From assembly GCF_001950255.1 (NCBI RefSeq), contig NZ_BDJK01000006.1, positions 186,001 to 250,000 of the forward strand: a stretch of DNA of 64,000 nucleotides, written 5' to 3'. Position numbers and translations under genes: made by a program. The notes beneath the pieces were generated by a model. The model ran no database searches. It saw only the letters and a list, made by a program, of their open reading frames with translations, and was not told where the DNA came from. Numbering within the stretch: position 1 is the first letter of the stretch; the number at the start of each line of letters is the position of its first letter. Below, piece after piece: positions 8,858 to 17,340 of the stretch. The DNA is from Carboxydothermus pertinax (GTDB lineage: Bacteria; Bacillota; Z-2901; Carboxydothermales; Carboxydothermaceae).

Positions 8858-9958
8858 ATGGACCGGGCTTTTGAGCGAATTCCCTCCGGATGTGCGATAA
8901 GCGGTATCATGAATGTTTCTGGTAAGCGGATTTCGGGAGAGAAAATTATTACTTCAATTTCACTGATGCATGACCGGAGTAACGGTTTAGGTGGAGGTTT
9001 TGCCGCTTATGGTATTTATCCGGAGTTTGCAGACCATTATGCCTTTCATTTAATGTACCAGTCGGAACGGGGCAGAACTTTAACCGAGGAATTTTTAAAC
9101 AAGCACTTTATTATTGAACGGGGAGAACCGATTCCCACCCGGCCGCATCCGGAAATTACCGATCCTCCGCTTTTATGGCGGTATTTCTTAAAGGCACCGG
9201 AAGAACGTCTCTATAAAAATCATGAACCGATGGATGAACGGGATTATGTGGTAGAAAAAGTGATGTTTATAAATGATAATATACCCGATAGCTATGTGGC
9301 TTCCTCCGGAAAAAACATGGGGGCTTTTAAAGGGGTGGGTTATCCTGAAGACATTGGTCGCTTTTTCCGGCTGGAAGAGTATGAGGGTTATCTTTGGACG
9401 GCCCATGGTCGCTTTCCTACCAACACCCCCGGCTGGTGGGGTGGAGCGCATCCCTTCACCCTGCTGGACTGGTCGGTGGTGCACAATGGTGAAATCTCTT
9501 CTTATGGCATAAATAAGCGGTATCTCGAGATGTTTGGCTATAAATGTACCTTAATGACCGATACCGAAGTAGTAGCGTATGCGGTGGATTTATTGCACCG
9601 CAGGCATGGATTACCTTTAGAAATTGTAGCAAAGGTCTTAGCGGCACCGTTCTGGAAAGATATTGAGAAAATGGAAGAAGAGGATAAGCGGCTTTATACC
9701 ACTTTGCGCCAGGTATATGGTCCTTCCCTTTTAAATGGTCCCTTTAGCATAATTGTCGCCAATAATAAGGTCATGATGGGCTTAAACGACCGGATTAAGC
9801 TACGACCGATGGTCTGGGGGCGACGGGGTGATTTTTATTATATGGCTTCTGAAGAAAGTGCCATTTACGAAATAGAACCGTCTTTAGACGAAGTTCATGT
9901 AGCCAAAGGCGGTGAGCCGGTAATAGTCCGGCTAAAGGAGGGTGAACAAAATGGCTAA
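8858..9958 (+). CDS. Glutamate synthase, glutamine amidotransferase domain subunit
   Basis: The class II amidotransferase part of glutamate synthase as a separate polypeptide of 366 aa. It would release ammonia from glutamine for the FMN subunit encoded next. The nucleophile is probably Cys12 in PSGCAISG, which implies removal of an 11-residue propeptide. The class II pattern continues with [27 protein letters not shown] and [14 protein letters not shown] 8858 is eight bases after AGGAGG (8844-8849), whereas the ATG at 8852 is only two bases away. It overlaps the next gene by eight bases. The split-domain layout is that of archaeal-type glutamate synthase. Confidence 0.88.
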   Translation: MDRAFERIPSGCAISGIMNVSGKRISGEKIITSISLMHDRSNGLGGGFAAYGIYPEFADHYAFHLMYQSERGRTLTEEFLNKHFIIERGEPIPTRPHPEITDPPLLWRYFLKAPEERLYKNHEPMDERDYVVEKVMFINDNIPDSYVASSGKNMGAFKGVGYPEDIGRFFRLEEYEGYLWTAHGRFPTNTPGWWGGAHPFTLLDWSVVHNGEISSYGINKRYLEMFGYKCTLMTDTEVVAYAVDLLHRRHGLPLEIVAKVLAAPFWKDIEKMEEEDKRLYTTLRQVYGPSLLNGPFSIIVANNKVMMGLNDRIKLRPMVWGRRGDFYYMASEESAIYEIEPSLDEVHVAKGGEPVIVRLKEGEQNG

Positions 9959-11453
9959 TTTAATACCTCCCCGGTTTAAAGTGGTAATTGATTATGAAAA
10001 ATGCCGGAAATGTAAGCGTTGTGTCATAAACTGCGGCTTTGGAGTTTATAGCTTTTCCGACCGGGTTATTCCTGATCATAAAAAGTGTGTTTCCTGCCAG
10101 CGGTGTGTGGCTTACTGTCCGGAAGAAGCTATAACCATTATTGAAAATCCTAATGTTTTTCGGCCAAACAGCTACTGGACAATGGAAGAACGGATTAATA
10201 TTATGAAACAAGCTTCTTCCAGTGGGATGCTTTTAACCGGTATGGGCAATGACCGGCCATACAAAAATTATTTTGACCATTTATTAATTGATGCCTGTCA
10301 GGTTACCAACCCTTCCATTGACCCTTTAAGGGAACCGATGGAGCTTACTACTTATCTTGGGTCAAAACCAGATGCGGTAAAGGTGAAGGTTGAGGACGGT
10401 CAAATTAAACTTGATACCAAAATTGCTCCCCAAATAAAATTAGATACCCCGATTATTTTTTCCCCCATGTCTTACGGCTCAATTAGCTTAAACGCCCATA
10501 AGGCTTTGGCCCGGGCGGCAAAGGAATGCGGGATTTTAATGAATACCGGGGAGGGAGGACTCCATAAAGACCTTTATCCTTACAAGGATAGGATTATCGT
10601 CCAGGTCGCCTCTGGCCGTTTTGGGGTTAACCAGGAATATTTGGATCATTCAGCGGTGGTGGAAATTAAAATCGGCCAGGGGGCCAAGCCGGGAATTGGC
10701 GGACACTTGCCGGGAGAAAAGGTTAACCGGGAGGTTTCGGAAACCCGGATGATACCCGAAGGTACCGATGCCTTAAGTCCCGCTCCTCATCATGATATTT
10801 ACTCCATCGAAGATCTGGCTCAGCTCATTTATGCCCTAAAGGAAGCAACCAATTATGAAAAGCCGGTTTCGGTAAAAATTGCTGCCGTTCATAACGTGGC
10901 AGCTATTGCCAGCGGTATTGCCCGGGCCGGTGCGGATATCATTTATATAGACGGTTTTCGCGGCGGCACGGGAGCAGCACCTACTATTATCCGCGATCAT
11001 ATAGGCATACCTATTGAACTGGCCATTGCGGCGGTGGATGACCGTCTGCGGGCGGAAGGGATAAGAAACAGCGTTTCTATTGTAGCTGCTGGAGGATTTA
11101 GACACTCGGGCGATGTGGCTAAAGCTATAGCTTTAGGAGCCGATGCGGTGGCGATTGGTACGGCAGCTTTGATTGCTATGGGTTGCCATGTTTGCCAGAT
11201 GTGCCATACCGGCAACTGCTCCTGGGGTATTGCAACCCAGCGGCCGGAATTAACCCAGCGGCTGGATCCGGACTGGGCGGCTGGGCAATTAATAAACCTC
11301 ATTAAAAGCTGGTCTTTAGAGCTAAAGGAAATCTTAGGTGCTCTTGGCTTAAATGCCATTGAAAGCTTAAGGGGCAGCCGGGAGCGGTTAAGGGGAATAG
11401 GACTTACCGATACCGAACTGGCCATTTTAGGCGTAAAACATGCCGGAAGGTAA
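9951..11453 (+). CDS. gltB: Glutamate synthase, FMN/synthase domain with N-terminal ferredoxin
   Basis: The central catalytic subunit, which converts 2-oxoglutarate and ammonia to glutamate. Residues 18-56 form a two-cluster ferredoxin domain (C18, C21, C24, C28 and C46, C49, C52, C56), so electrons can come straight from ferredoxin or a flavoprotein. The FMN barrel follows with [38 protein letters not shown] and [14 protein letters not shown]. The cysteine group [12 protein letters not shown] near the end should bind the [3Fe-4S] cluster. ATG 9951 is nine bases after AGGAGG. No GltD (NADPH-FAD) subunit is encoded nearby. Confidence 0.93.
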   Translation: MANLIPPRFKVVIDYEKCRKCKRCVINCGFGVYSFSDRVIPDHKKCVSCQRCVAYCPEEAITIIENPNVFRPNSYWTMEERINIMKQASSSGMLLTGMGNDRPYKNYFDHLLIDACQVTNPSIDPLREPMELTTYLGSKPDAVKVKVEDGQIKLDTKIAPQIKLDTPIIFSPMSYGSISLNAHKALARAAKECGILMNTGEGGLHKDLYPYKDRIIVQVASGRFGVNQEYLDHSAVVEIKIGQGAKPGIGGHLPGEKVNREVSETRMIPEGTDALSPAPHHDIYSIEDLAQLIYALKEATNYEKPVSVKIAAVHNVAAIASGIARAGADIIYIDGFRGGTGAAPTIIRDHIGIPIELAIAAVDDRLRAEGIRNSVSIVAAGGFRHSGDVAKAIALGADAVAIGTAALIAMGCHVCQMCHTGNCSWGIATQRPELTQRLDPDWAAGQLINLIKSWSLELKEILGALGLNAIESLRGSRERLRGIGLTDTELAILGVKHAGR

Positions 11454-11463
11454 GGTGGTGGCT

Positions 11464-12198
11464 ATGGAGATAAATGCAAAAGGCATGTATTATCGGGATT
11501 TAAATAATATTTTACGGGAAAAGGTAGCCGAAGGGGTTACGGAATTTGTCCTGCAGGGAATCAACGGCCAGAGGTACCTGGGAACTGGTTTAAAAGGTAA
11601 AGTTAAAATAGAAGTTTATGGTACTCCTGGCAATGACCTGGGGGCATTTATGGATGGCCCGGAAATAACCGTTTACGGTAACGGTCAGGACGGCATTGCC
11701 AATACCATGAATGATGGGCGGATTGTGGTTCACGGCCATGCGGGAGATGTCCTGGGATACGGAATGCGCGGCGGTGAGCTTTATATTCGCGATTCGGTTG
11801 GCTACCGCGTGGGCATTCACATGAAAGAATATAAAAAGCAGGTGCCGGTAATCGTTGTGGGAGGTACCGCCGGAGCCTTTTTTGGCGAATATATGGCGGG
11901 AGGAATTTTGGTTGTGCTGGGTTTAAATAAAAAAGAAGGAGAACCGCTAACCGGGGACTACCTTGGTACCGGAATGCATGGCGGAGCGATTTATCTTCGG
12001 GGAGAAGTGGAAAAAGATATTTTGGGTAAGGAAGTGGCGGAATTCTCTTTAGAAGAGGAAGATTATCGCCGTTTAAATCCTCTTTTAGAAAATTATGCTA
12101 AGTTTTATAATATAGCCCTCGAAGAAATTATGGCGGTGCCCTTTAAAAAATTAGTTCCGGTATCCCATCGGCCTTATGGCAAATTGTATACTTACTAA
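11464..12198 (+). CDS. Glutamate synthase, C-terminal GXGXG beta-helix subunit
   Basis: The structural beta-helix domain of glutamate synthase as its own 244-residue protein, with repeats such as GTPGNDLGAFMDGPEITVYG and HGHAGDVLGYGMRGGELYI. It is thought to tie the amidotransferase and synthase parts together. ATG 11464 is five bases after AAGGTGG (11452-11458); ATG 11440, inside the preceding gene, lacks a good site. Third gene of the operon, closed by a terminator at 12199. Confidence 0.9.
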   Translation: MEINAKGMYYRDLNNILREKVAEGVTEFVLQGINGQRYLGTGLKGKVKIEVYGTPGNDLGAFMDGPEITVYGNGQDGIANTMNDGRIVVHGHAGDVLGYGMRGGELYIRDSVGYRVGIHMKEYKKQVPVIVVGGTAGAFFGEYMAGGILVVLGLNKKEGEPLTGDYLGTGMHGGAIYLRGEVEKDILGKEVAEFSLEEEDYRRLNPLLENYAKFYNIALEEIMAVPFKKLVPVSHRPYGKLYTY

Positions 12199-12232
12199 CC
12201 GCAATGCATAACTGCTTGCGGTTTTTCCTTTT
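12199..12232 (+). terminator. Intrinsic terminator of the glutamate synthase operon
   Basis: CCGCAA (12199-12204) pairs with TTGCGG (12216-12221), followed by T-rich sequence. Confidence 0.85.
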
Positions 12233-12271
12233 TTTATTATAAGATATTGAAAAAAAGCTGAGGGATTTATT

Positions 12272-12844
12272 TTGGAAAATTTGAAGGTGGTTTTGGGGAT
12301 TAGGGATTATCCTGAGAGGAAAAGGTTTAAGGAAATATTAAGAACCATGGGAGTTTTAGTGGTAGGCGAGGGGGAGGAAATCCGAGCCTTGATAAATTTA
12401 TCCTCCAGGGTTTGTCCTGATTTAATTATTTTAGACGAAAAGCTTGGGGTTACCAAAACCCTTCCCTATACCAAAATATTTTATGAAAGCCGTTTGTGTC
12501 CGGTAATTTTATACGTGGAGCAACTTGATTGGGAATACCTGGAAGATTTCAAAAAAGGCCCTACTTTAAGCCTATTGGTTAAGCCGGTAACGGCATTAAG
12601 CTTGATGGGAGCAATTTATACTGCTTTGACCAACTTTAACACTTATCTGGAATTGGTTACTCAGAAGGAAGATCTTGAAAAACGTTTAGAAGAAAGGCGT
12701 TTAATTGACCGGGCTAAAGCTCTGTTGATGCGCTGGGAAAATTTTACGGAAGATGAGGCTTATCATTATCTTCGGGAGGAAAGCCGAAAGCACAATATTT
12801 CCATGGGTAAGGTGGCCATAGGGATTATTGAAAAGTATACATAA
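12272..12844 (+). CDS. Response regulator with ANTAR RNA-binding domain (antiterminator 2)
   Basis: A second receiver-ANTAR protein of 190 aa. The receiver domain has a plausible phosphoacceptor Asp in DLIILDEKL and Lys in LLVKPVTA, but the N-terminal pocket is reduced to RDYPE. A short coiled coil (about 125-145) leads to the ANTAR domain RRLIDRAKALLMRWENFTEDEAYHYLREES, whose core differs from antiterminator 1. The start is TTG 12272, with GAGGGA about seven bases upstream. It stands alone between the glutamate synthase terminator and the next promoter and presumably acts on one of the leaders here or elsewhere. Confidence 0.85.
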   Translation: MENLKVVLGIRDYPERKRFKEILRTMGVLVVGEGEEIRALINLSSRVCPDLIILDEKLGVTKTLPYTKIFYESRLCPVILYVEQLDWEYLEDFKKGPTLSLLVKPVTALSLMGAIYTALTNFNTYLELVTQKEDLEKRLEERRLIDRAKALLMRWENFTEDEAYHYLREESRKHNISMGKVAIGIIEKYT

Positions 12845-12873
12845 AAGTATACATAATTCAATTTAAGAAAATG

Positions 12874-12902
12874 TTGTAATTGATTGTGTTATTTTGTAAA
12901 AT
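12874..12902 (+). promoter_or_regulatory. Promoter for the glutamine-synthetase-like gene
   Basis: TTGTAA (12874-12879) and TAAAAT (12897-12902) separated by 17 bases. Predicted start near 12909. Confidence 0.7.
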
Positions 12903-12937
12903 TAGTAGCGAGTTTAGGTCTAAAAAAGCCATAGTTT

Positions 12938-12992
12938 GGGGCGGTGAAGTCCTGCAAAGAAAGGTTTTTACCTTTCTTGGTGGGGCTTTTTT
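12938..12992 (+). promoter_or_regulatory. Terminator-bearing leader with an ANTAR-like second hairpin
   Basis: A long stem, 12949-12965 with 12970-12986, is followed by six T: an intrinsic terminator upstream of the coding start. Its 5' arm can instead pair in a hairpin GGGGC/GTCCT (12938-12942 with 12949-12953) with six-base loop GGTGAA. Loop position 4 is G, but position 1 is G instead of A. I could not find a convincing first hairpin between 12909 and 12937. The element is an attenuator; ANTAR control is only a possibility. Confidence 0.6.
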
Positions 12993-13012
12993 ATTTTTGG
13001 AGGTATGGACCA

Positions 13013-14077
13013 ATGGAACATATGGAGTTTCTCGAACAGTTAAATACTTTTAGTATTAAGTTTTTACGGCTGCAGTTTGTTGATGTTGCCGGAAATTTAA
13101 AAAATGTGGCGGTAACTTCGGAAAATGTGGGTGAAGTCTTAAAAAAGGAAATGACCTTTATCCACAATGGCGAGAAGGTATTATTTGAACCGGATTTAGA
13201 AAGTCTAACGGTTTTACCTTGGCGACCAAGGGAGGGAGCGGTTGGAAGAATTTATGGCAATCTGCTCCTCCCGAAGGATGAACAAAAGATAATTTGTCCG
13301 CGCAAATTTTTTACCCGGTTTAATTTCTCCCTTGAGGTAGCTGTAGAATTTTCTTTTTATTTGCAAGAAAAAGCTCAGGAGAAAATTCCGATAGATCCTG
13401 CCGGACTTTGGGACGTATCTCCTCTGGATTTGGGAGAAAATTTACGCCGGGATGTGGTTTTAACTTTGGAGAAAATGGGGATTGGGATTAAATATTCTGG
13501 ACATGGGGCAAATCCGGGGGAGCAGGTACTGGGATTAAAACCGGTTAAGGGAAACAAGCTTCCCGATATTTTAACCACCGCCAAGTTTGTGGTCCGAACA
13601 ATTGCCGAACGTCACGGGCTTAACGCTTCTTTTTTCCCGTACCATCATAAAAAACCCGGTCTTTCGATTAAATATACATTTTTTGGTGAAAAAGAAGAGA
13701 TGGAGATGTTTTATCAAAAAATCGTAGCCCTTTTGCCCGATGCGGAAATAATTTTCCGGCCTTTAATTAACGATTATTATGGTTATCCTCAAAAACCGGA
13801 AAACTTTATTTTTTATGATGGGGACAATATAGTTTTGACCGTAAGTCCTAAAGCTAATCCCTATTTAGCTTTAAGTTTACTGGCGATGGAAACTAATGAA
13901 AGTGCTGAAAATCAAACTTTCGCCGCGGATTTTGGGCAGGCCTTACGCCGTTTTTCCGAAAGCATGAAACTTCAGGAATTTTTTGGTGAATTATTTTGGC
14001 GATATTTAAAAATAAAACAAAGAAGTTACCACGATTTTTGGGCAAAGGTTCATGAGGAAGGCGATAATGGGGATTAA
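13013..14077 (+). CDS. Glutamine synthetase-like protein lacking the active site
   Basis: A 354-residue protein clearly derived from glutamine synthetase. The N-terminal beta-grasp (IKFLRLQFVDVAGNLKNVAV), LTVLPWRPREGAVGRI, LDLGENLRRDVVLTLE, KFVVRTIAERHGLNASF and SPKANPYLALSLLAME all align with the two GlnA copies here. The catalytic blocks are gone. GPELEFF is EVAVEFS with only the second Glu (about residue 112) kept, [12 protein letters not shown] is GHGANPGEQVLG, and the SGMH histidine, the NSYKRL arginine and the RNRS block are missing. It is about 90 residues shorter than GlnA. It cannot be a normal synthetase. A regulatory partner of GlnA or of the FMN protein behind it is possible but unproven. 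ATG 13013 is eight bases after GGAGGT. Confidence 0.85.
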   Translation: MEHMEFLEQLNTFSIKFLRLQFVDVAGNLKNVAVTSENVGEVLKKEMTFIHNGEKVLFEPDLESLTVLPWRPREGAVGRIYGNLLLPKDEQKIICPRKFFTRFNFSLEVAVEFSFYLQEKAQEKIPIDPAGLWDVSPLDLGENLRRDVVLTLEKMGIGIKYSGHGANPGEQVLGLKPVKGNKLPDILTTAKFVVRTIAERHGLNASFFPYHHKKPGLSIKYTFFGEKEEMEMFYQKIVALLPDAEIIFRPLINDYYGYPQKPENFIFYDGDNIVLTVSPKANPYLALSLLAMETNESAENQTFAADFGQALRRFSESMKLQEFFGELFWRYLKIKQRSYHDFWAKVHEEGDNGD

Positions 14078-14115
14078 TTAAAAATTTTCAATAAAACTTG
14101 AAGGAGGGGTTACCT

Positions 14116-15696
14116 ATGACTTTTAGCCTTGGCTTAAACGGTACCGAGGCCACAAGAACCAAAAGGCGTACGGGAGGGGATTTTAGTCCATACAGCGGGA
14201 TGTGCGTTACTTGTCTCGACGGGTGCGTGGGCTATTGCGAAATAGCCAAATCGGCTATTCGCGGTAAAGAGGTGATTTATCCGCAACCGTTCGGTACGAC
14301 CACCTCCGCCTCCCAGAAGGACTATCCGGTCGATTACTCCCACTTTAATATCATGGGTACCGCGGTAGGGGCTGTAGGCATTGAGGCTGATCCGGATAAA
14401 GCTATTTTCCCGGCAGCCAACATTGAAACCGCTATCGGAGCTAATAAAGACATTAAGTGCCGCTTCCCGGCAGTTATTGCGGGAATGGGGTCGACAAATG
14501 TGGCCGCCAATAACTGGGAGCATTTAGCGGCTGGAGCAGCATTGGCGGGAGTACCCATTGTTATTGGGGAAAATGTTTGTGGAATGGATCCAAATTTAGA
14601 ACTGGAAAAGGGGCGTGTAAAACATTCTCCTGCCCTAGAAAAAAGGGTAAAAGCTTTTACCGACTGGTATCAGGGCTATGGAATTATTGCCGTACAGGCT
14701 AACGTGGAAGATACCCGTCTAGGGGTGCAGGAGTATGCTATTGAAAAACTTGGGGTTGAAGCGGTAGAGATTAAATGGGGACAGGGTGCCAAAGACATTG
14801 GTGGTGAGGTTAAATTAAATACCCTCGAGCGGGCACTGCAGCTTAAAAGCCGTGGCTATATCGTTCTGCCCGATCCGGAAGACCCGACGGTTCAGGAAGC
14901 TTACAGAAAAGGAGCTTTTAAAGAGTTTGAACGCCATTCACGGATTGGCATGGTAGATGAGGAAAGCTTCCACAAGCGGGTAGAGGAATTAAGAAAAGCC
15001 GGGGCCAAGTACATCTTCTTAAAAACCGGTGCCTATAGACCGACGGATTTAGCCCGGGCGGTGAAGTTTGCCTCCGATGCCAGGCTTGATCTGTTGACGG
15101 TGGACGGTGCCGGGGGTGGAACCGGAATGAGCCCCTGGCGGATGATGAACGAGTGGGGTATTCCTACCGTTTACATTCAGGCTTTACTTACCAGGTACTT
15201 GGACCGTTTAGCCGAAAAAGGAGCTTACATTCCTCCGGTAGCTATTGCCGGTGGCATTAGCTTGGAAGACCAGGTGTTTAAGGGTATTGCCCTTTCCGCC
15301 CCCTACGTCAAGGTAGTAGGTATGGCCAGGGGGCCTTTGGCTGCAGCTATGGTAGGTAAAACCGTAGGGGAGCGGATTAAAGCGGGTAAGGTACCTACCG
15401 AATACCAAAAATACGGAGAATCTTTAGAGCAGGTGTTTATCTTTGCCGAAGAGCTCAAGAATAAATTGGGCGCAGATTTATTTGCAAAGCTTCCTGTTGG
15501 GGCAATAGGTGTCTATTCATATTTTGAACGAATGGCCCAGGGATTAAAGCAGTTTATGACCGGGGCCAGGAAGTTTAACTTAAACGCTATTACCCGGGAC
15601 GATGTGGCTGCCTTAACCCGGGAAGCCGCAGAAATCACCGGCATTCAGTACATCATGGATATCGATGCCGAAGAAGCCTTAAATATTTTAGGCTAG
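14116..15696 (+). CDS. FMN-binding glutamate-synthase-fold protein with an N-terminal cysteine cluster
   Basis: A 526-residue protein with the glutamate synthase alpha-domain barrel: AVEIKWGQGAKDIGGEV, DGAGGGTGMSP, AIAGGISLEDQVF and VKVVGMARGPLAAAM. The N-terminus has C30, C33, C37 and C41 (CVTCLDGCVGYC), which could hold an iron-sulfur cluster. It lacks the two-cluster ferredoxin domain and the [3Fe-4S] cysteine group of the true glutamate synthase subunit encoded at 9951. Substrate unknown. ATG 14116 follows AAGGAGG (14101-14107). It lies 38 bases after the synthetase-like gene and is probably co-transcribed with it. Confidence 0.8.
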   Translation: MTFSLGLNGTEATRTKRRTGGDFSPYSGMCVTCLDGCVGYCEIAKSAIRGKEVIYPQPFGTTTSASQKDYPVDYSHFNIMGTAVGAVGIEADPDKAIFPAANIETAIGANKDIKCRFPAVIAGMGSTNVAANNWEHLAAGAALAGVPIVIGENVCGMDPNLELEKGRVKHSPALEKRVKAFTDWYQGYGIIAVQANVEDTRLGVQEYAIEKLGVEAVEIKWGQGAKDIGGEVKLNTLERALQLKSRGYIVLPDPEDPTVQEAYRKGAFKEFERHSRIGMVDEESFHKRVEELRKAGAKYIFLKTGAYRPTDLARAVKFASDARLDLLTVDGAGGGTGMSPWRMMNEWGIPTVYIQALLTRYLDRLAEKGAYIPPVAIAGGISLEDQVFKGIALSAPYVKVVGMARGPLAAAMVGKTVGERIKAGKVPTEYQKYGESLEQVFIFAEELKNKLGADLFAKLPVGAIGVYSYFERMAQGLKQFMTGARKFNLNAITRDDVAALTREAAEITGIQYIMDIDAEEALNILG

Positions 15697-15707
15697 ATGA
15701 CTAATTT

Positions 15708-15756
15708 AGGGGCGGTTCTGAAATTTACTTGCAAACGTCAATAGCAGAGCCGTCCT
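15708..15756. repeat. Large imperfect hairpin, possible dispersed repeat (copy 1)
   Basis: About 12 pairs between 15708-15720 and 15745-15756 with one bulged base and a 24-base loop. No T run follows, so it is a poor intrinsic terminator. The core GGCGGTTCTG and a loop CTTGC resemble the hairpin at 35799-35834. Confidence 0.5.
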
Positions 15757-15820
15757 AATCTTTGATGTTTAAATGGATACTGGATACATGAGGGGATAGT
15801 AAAAAAATTTGGTAAAAATA

Positions 15821-15829
15821 TGTTATAAT
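15821..15829 (+). promoter_or_regulatory. Extended -10 promoter of glnA copy 2
   Basis: TGT followed by a perfect TATAAT (15824-15829) and no good -35 box. The leader would be only about 24 bases, so no attenuator is present here, unlike glnA copy 1. Confidence 0.6.
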
Positions 15830-15858
15830 GAGTACAAATTGAAAAATGGAGGTCAAAA

Positions 15859-17190
15859 ATGAGTCCCACCAAATACGATATTTTAAAGATAGTTCAGGAG
15901 AAAGGCATACGTTTTATCCGACTTCAGTTTACGGACATTTATGGAATTCCAAAAAATGTAGCTATAACTGCTGAGCAGTTAGAGAAGGCCTTAGACGGGG
16001 AGTTAATGTTTGACGGCTCTTCTATTGATGGTTTCGTGAGAATTGAAGAATCGGATATGTATTTAAAACCCGATCCTTCGACTTTTATTGTCCTTCCCTG
16101 GAGTGACCAGAGGTATAGTGAAGCCCGCTTAATTTGCGACATTTATACCTACGATGGACAGCCATTCTCGGGATGCCCTCGGGGGAATTTAAAGCGAATT
16201 TTAGCTGAAGCAAAACAGTTTGGCATTGATGAAATGTTTGTAGGACCGGAAGCAGAATTTTTCCTTTTTCAAACCCGGGAAGATGGAACATTAACGACTG
16301 TCACCCACGATGAAGCCGGTTATTTTGACTTGGCTCCAGTAGACCGGGGGGAAAATGCCCGGCGGGATATGGTCCTTGCCTTAGAACAAATGGGTTTTGA
16401 AGTGGAAGCTTCCCACCACGAAGTGGCGCCAGGTCAGCACGAGATCGACTTTAAATACGACTCGGCGGTGCGGACTGCCGATAAAGTCATTACCTTTAAG
16501 ACGGTGGTACGGAAGATTGCCAAAAAACACGGACTTCACGCCACTTTTATGCCTAAACCGGTTTTTGGCATTGCCGGTTCCGGAATGCATTTGAATATTT
16601 CCCTGGCAAGTCAGGGAGAAAATATTTTTTATGATCCCAATACTCCTCATCAGTTAAGCGATACAGCATTATACTTTATTGGTGGCATTTTAAAACATGC
16701 CCGGGCAATTTCAGCTATAACCAATCCCCTGGTAAATTCTTATAAACGGCTGGTTTCAGGCTTTGAGGCTCCGGTATACATTGCCTGGTCTTTTCGCAAT
16801 CGCAGCCCTTTAATTCGTATTCCTGCCAAACGGGGGCCGTCTACCCGCATTGAGCTTAGAAGCCCGGATCCTTCGGCTAATCCCTATTTGGCATTTGCCG
16901 TTTGTTTAAAAGCAGGATTAGATGGCATTAAAAATAAAATTCTTCCTCCCGAACCTTGTGAGCGGAATATCTACCACATGGCTGAAGAAGAAAGAAAGGC
17001 TTTGGGTATAGGTGACCTACCTGCCAGTTTAGGCGAAGCGCTAAAAGAATTAGAGCGGGATGAAGTGATTCGGGAGGCGTTAGGAAAGCATATATTTGAG
17101 CGTTATATGGAAGGAAAACGCCTGGAATGGAATACTTATAGGATGCAGGTCCATGATTGGGAATTAAAAGAATATCTTATTAAGTATTAA
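15859..17190 (+). CDS. glnA: Glutamine synthetase type I (copy 2)
   Basis: A second complete glutamine synthetase of 443 aa with all active-site blocks: [53 protein letters not shown] and [19 protein letters not shown]. It is close to copy 1 over the whole length. It has its own promoter with no hexaloop leader, so the two copies are probably expressed under different nitrogen conditions. GGAGG at 15848-15852 sets the ATG. A terminator follows directly. Confidence 0.96.
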   Translation: MSPTKYDILKIVQEKGIRFIRLQFTDIYGIPKNVAITAEQLEKALDGELMFDGSSIDGFVRIEESDMYLKPDPSTFIVLPWSDQRYSEARLICDIYTYDGQPFSGCPRGNLKRILAEAKQFGIDEMFVGPEAEFFLFQTREDGTLTTVTHDEAGYFDLAPVDRGENARRDMVLALEQMGFEVEASHHEVAPGQHEIDFKYDSAVRTADKVITFKTVVRKIAKKHGLHATFMPKPVFGIAGSGMHLNISLASQGENIFYDPNTPHQLSDTALYFIGGILKHARAISAITNPLVNSYKRLVSGFEAPVYIAWSFRNRSPLIRIPAKRGPSTRIELRSPDPSANPYLAFAVCLKAGLDGIKNKILPPEPCERNIYHMAEEERKALGIGDLPASLGEALKELERDEVIREALGKHIFERYMEGKRLEWNTYRMQVHDWELKEYLIKY

Positions 17191-17214
17191 TACGGGCAGT
17201 GCCCGTATTTCTTT
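17190..17214 (+). terminator. Intrinsic terminator after glnA copy 2
   Basis: Eight-pair stem 17190-17197 with 17201-17208, a three-base loop, then TTTCTTT. Confidence 0.8.
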
Positions 17215-17275
17215 AACTAATGATAGTCGAAAATTTCACTTATCTCAAAAAAATAAAAATTTTTGGGTAAATTTG

Positions 17276-17284
17276 TGGTATAAT
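17276..17284 (+). promoter_or_regulatory. Extended -10 promoter of lpdA
   Basis: TGG plus TATAAT (17279-17284); the -35 region is AT-rich without a clear box. Confidence 0.55.
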
Positions 17285-17340
17285 TATACATATTAAAATA
17301 CACTTGCAAGCAAATCTAGCATTGTCGGGGGGTAAAACTA

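Noticed and set aside
10997-11425. 142-codon antisense frame in the glutamate synthase gene
   Set aside because: Shadow of a high-confidence gene; no ribosome site and low-complexity translation.
12913-12924. TTT-AGGTCT-AAA as the first hexaloop hairpin of the pseudo-GlnA leader
   Set aside because: Only three A-T pairs and no G at loop position 4, so it does not meet the ANTAR rule.
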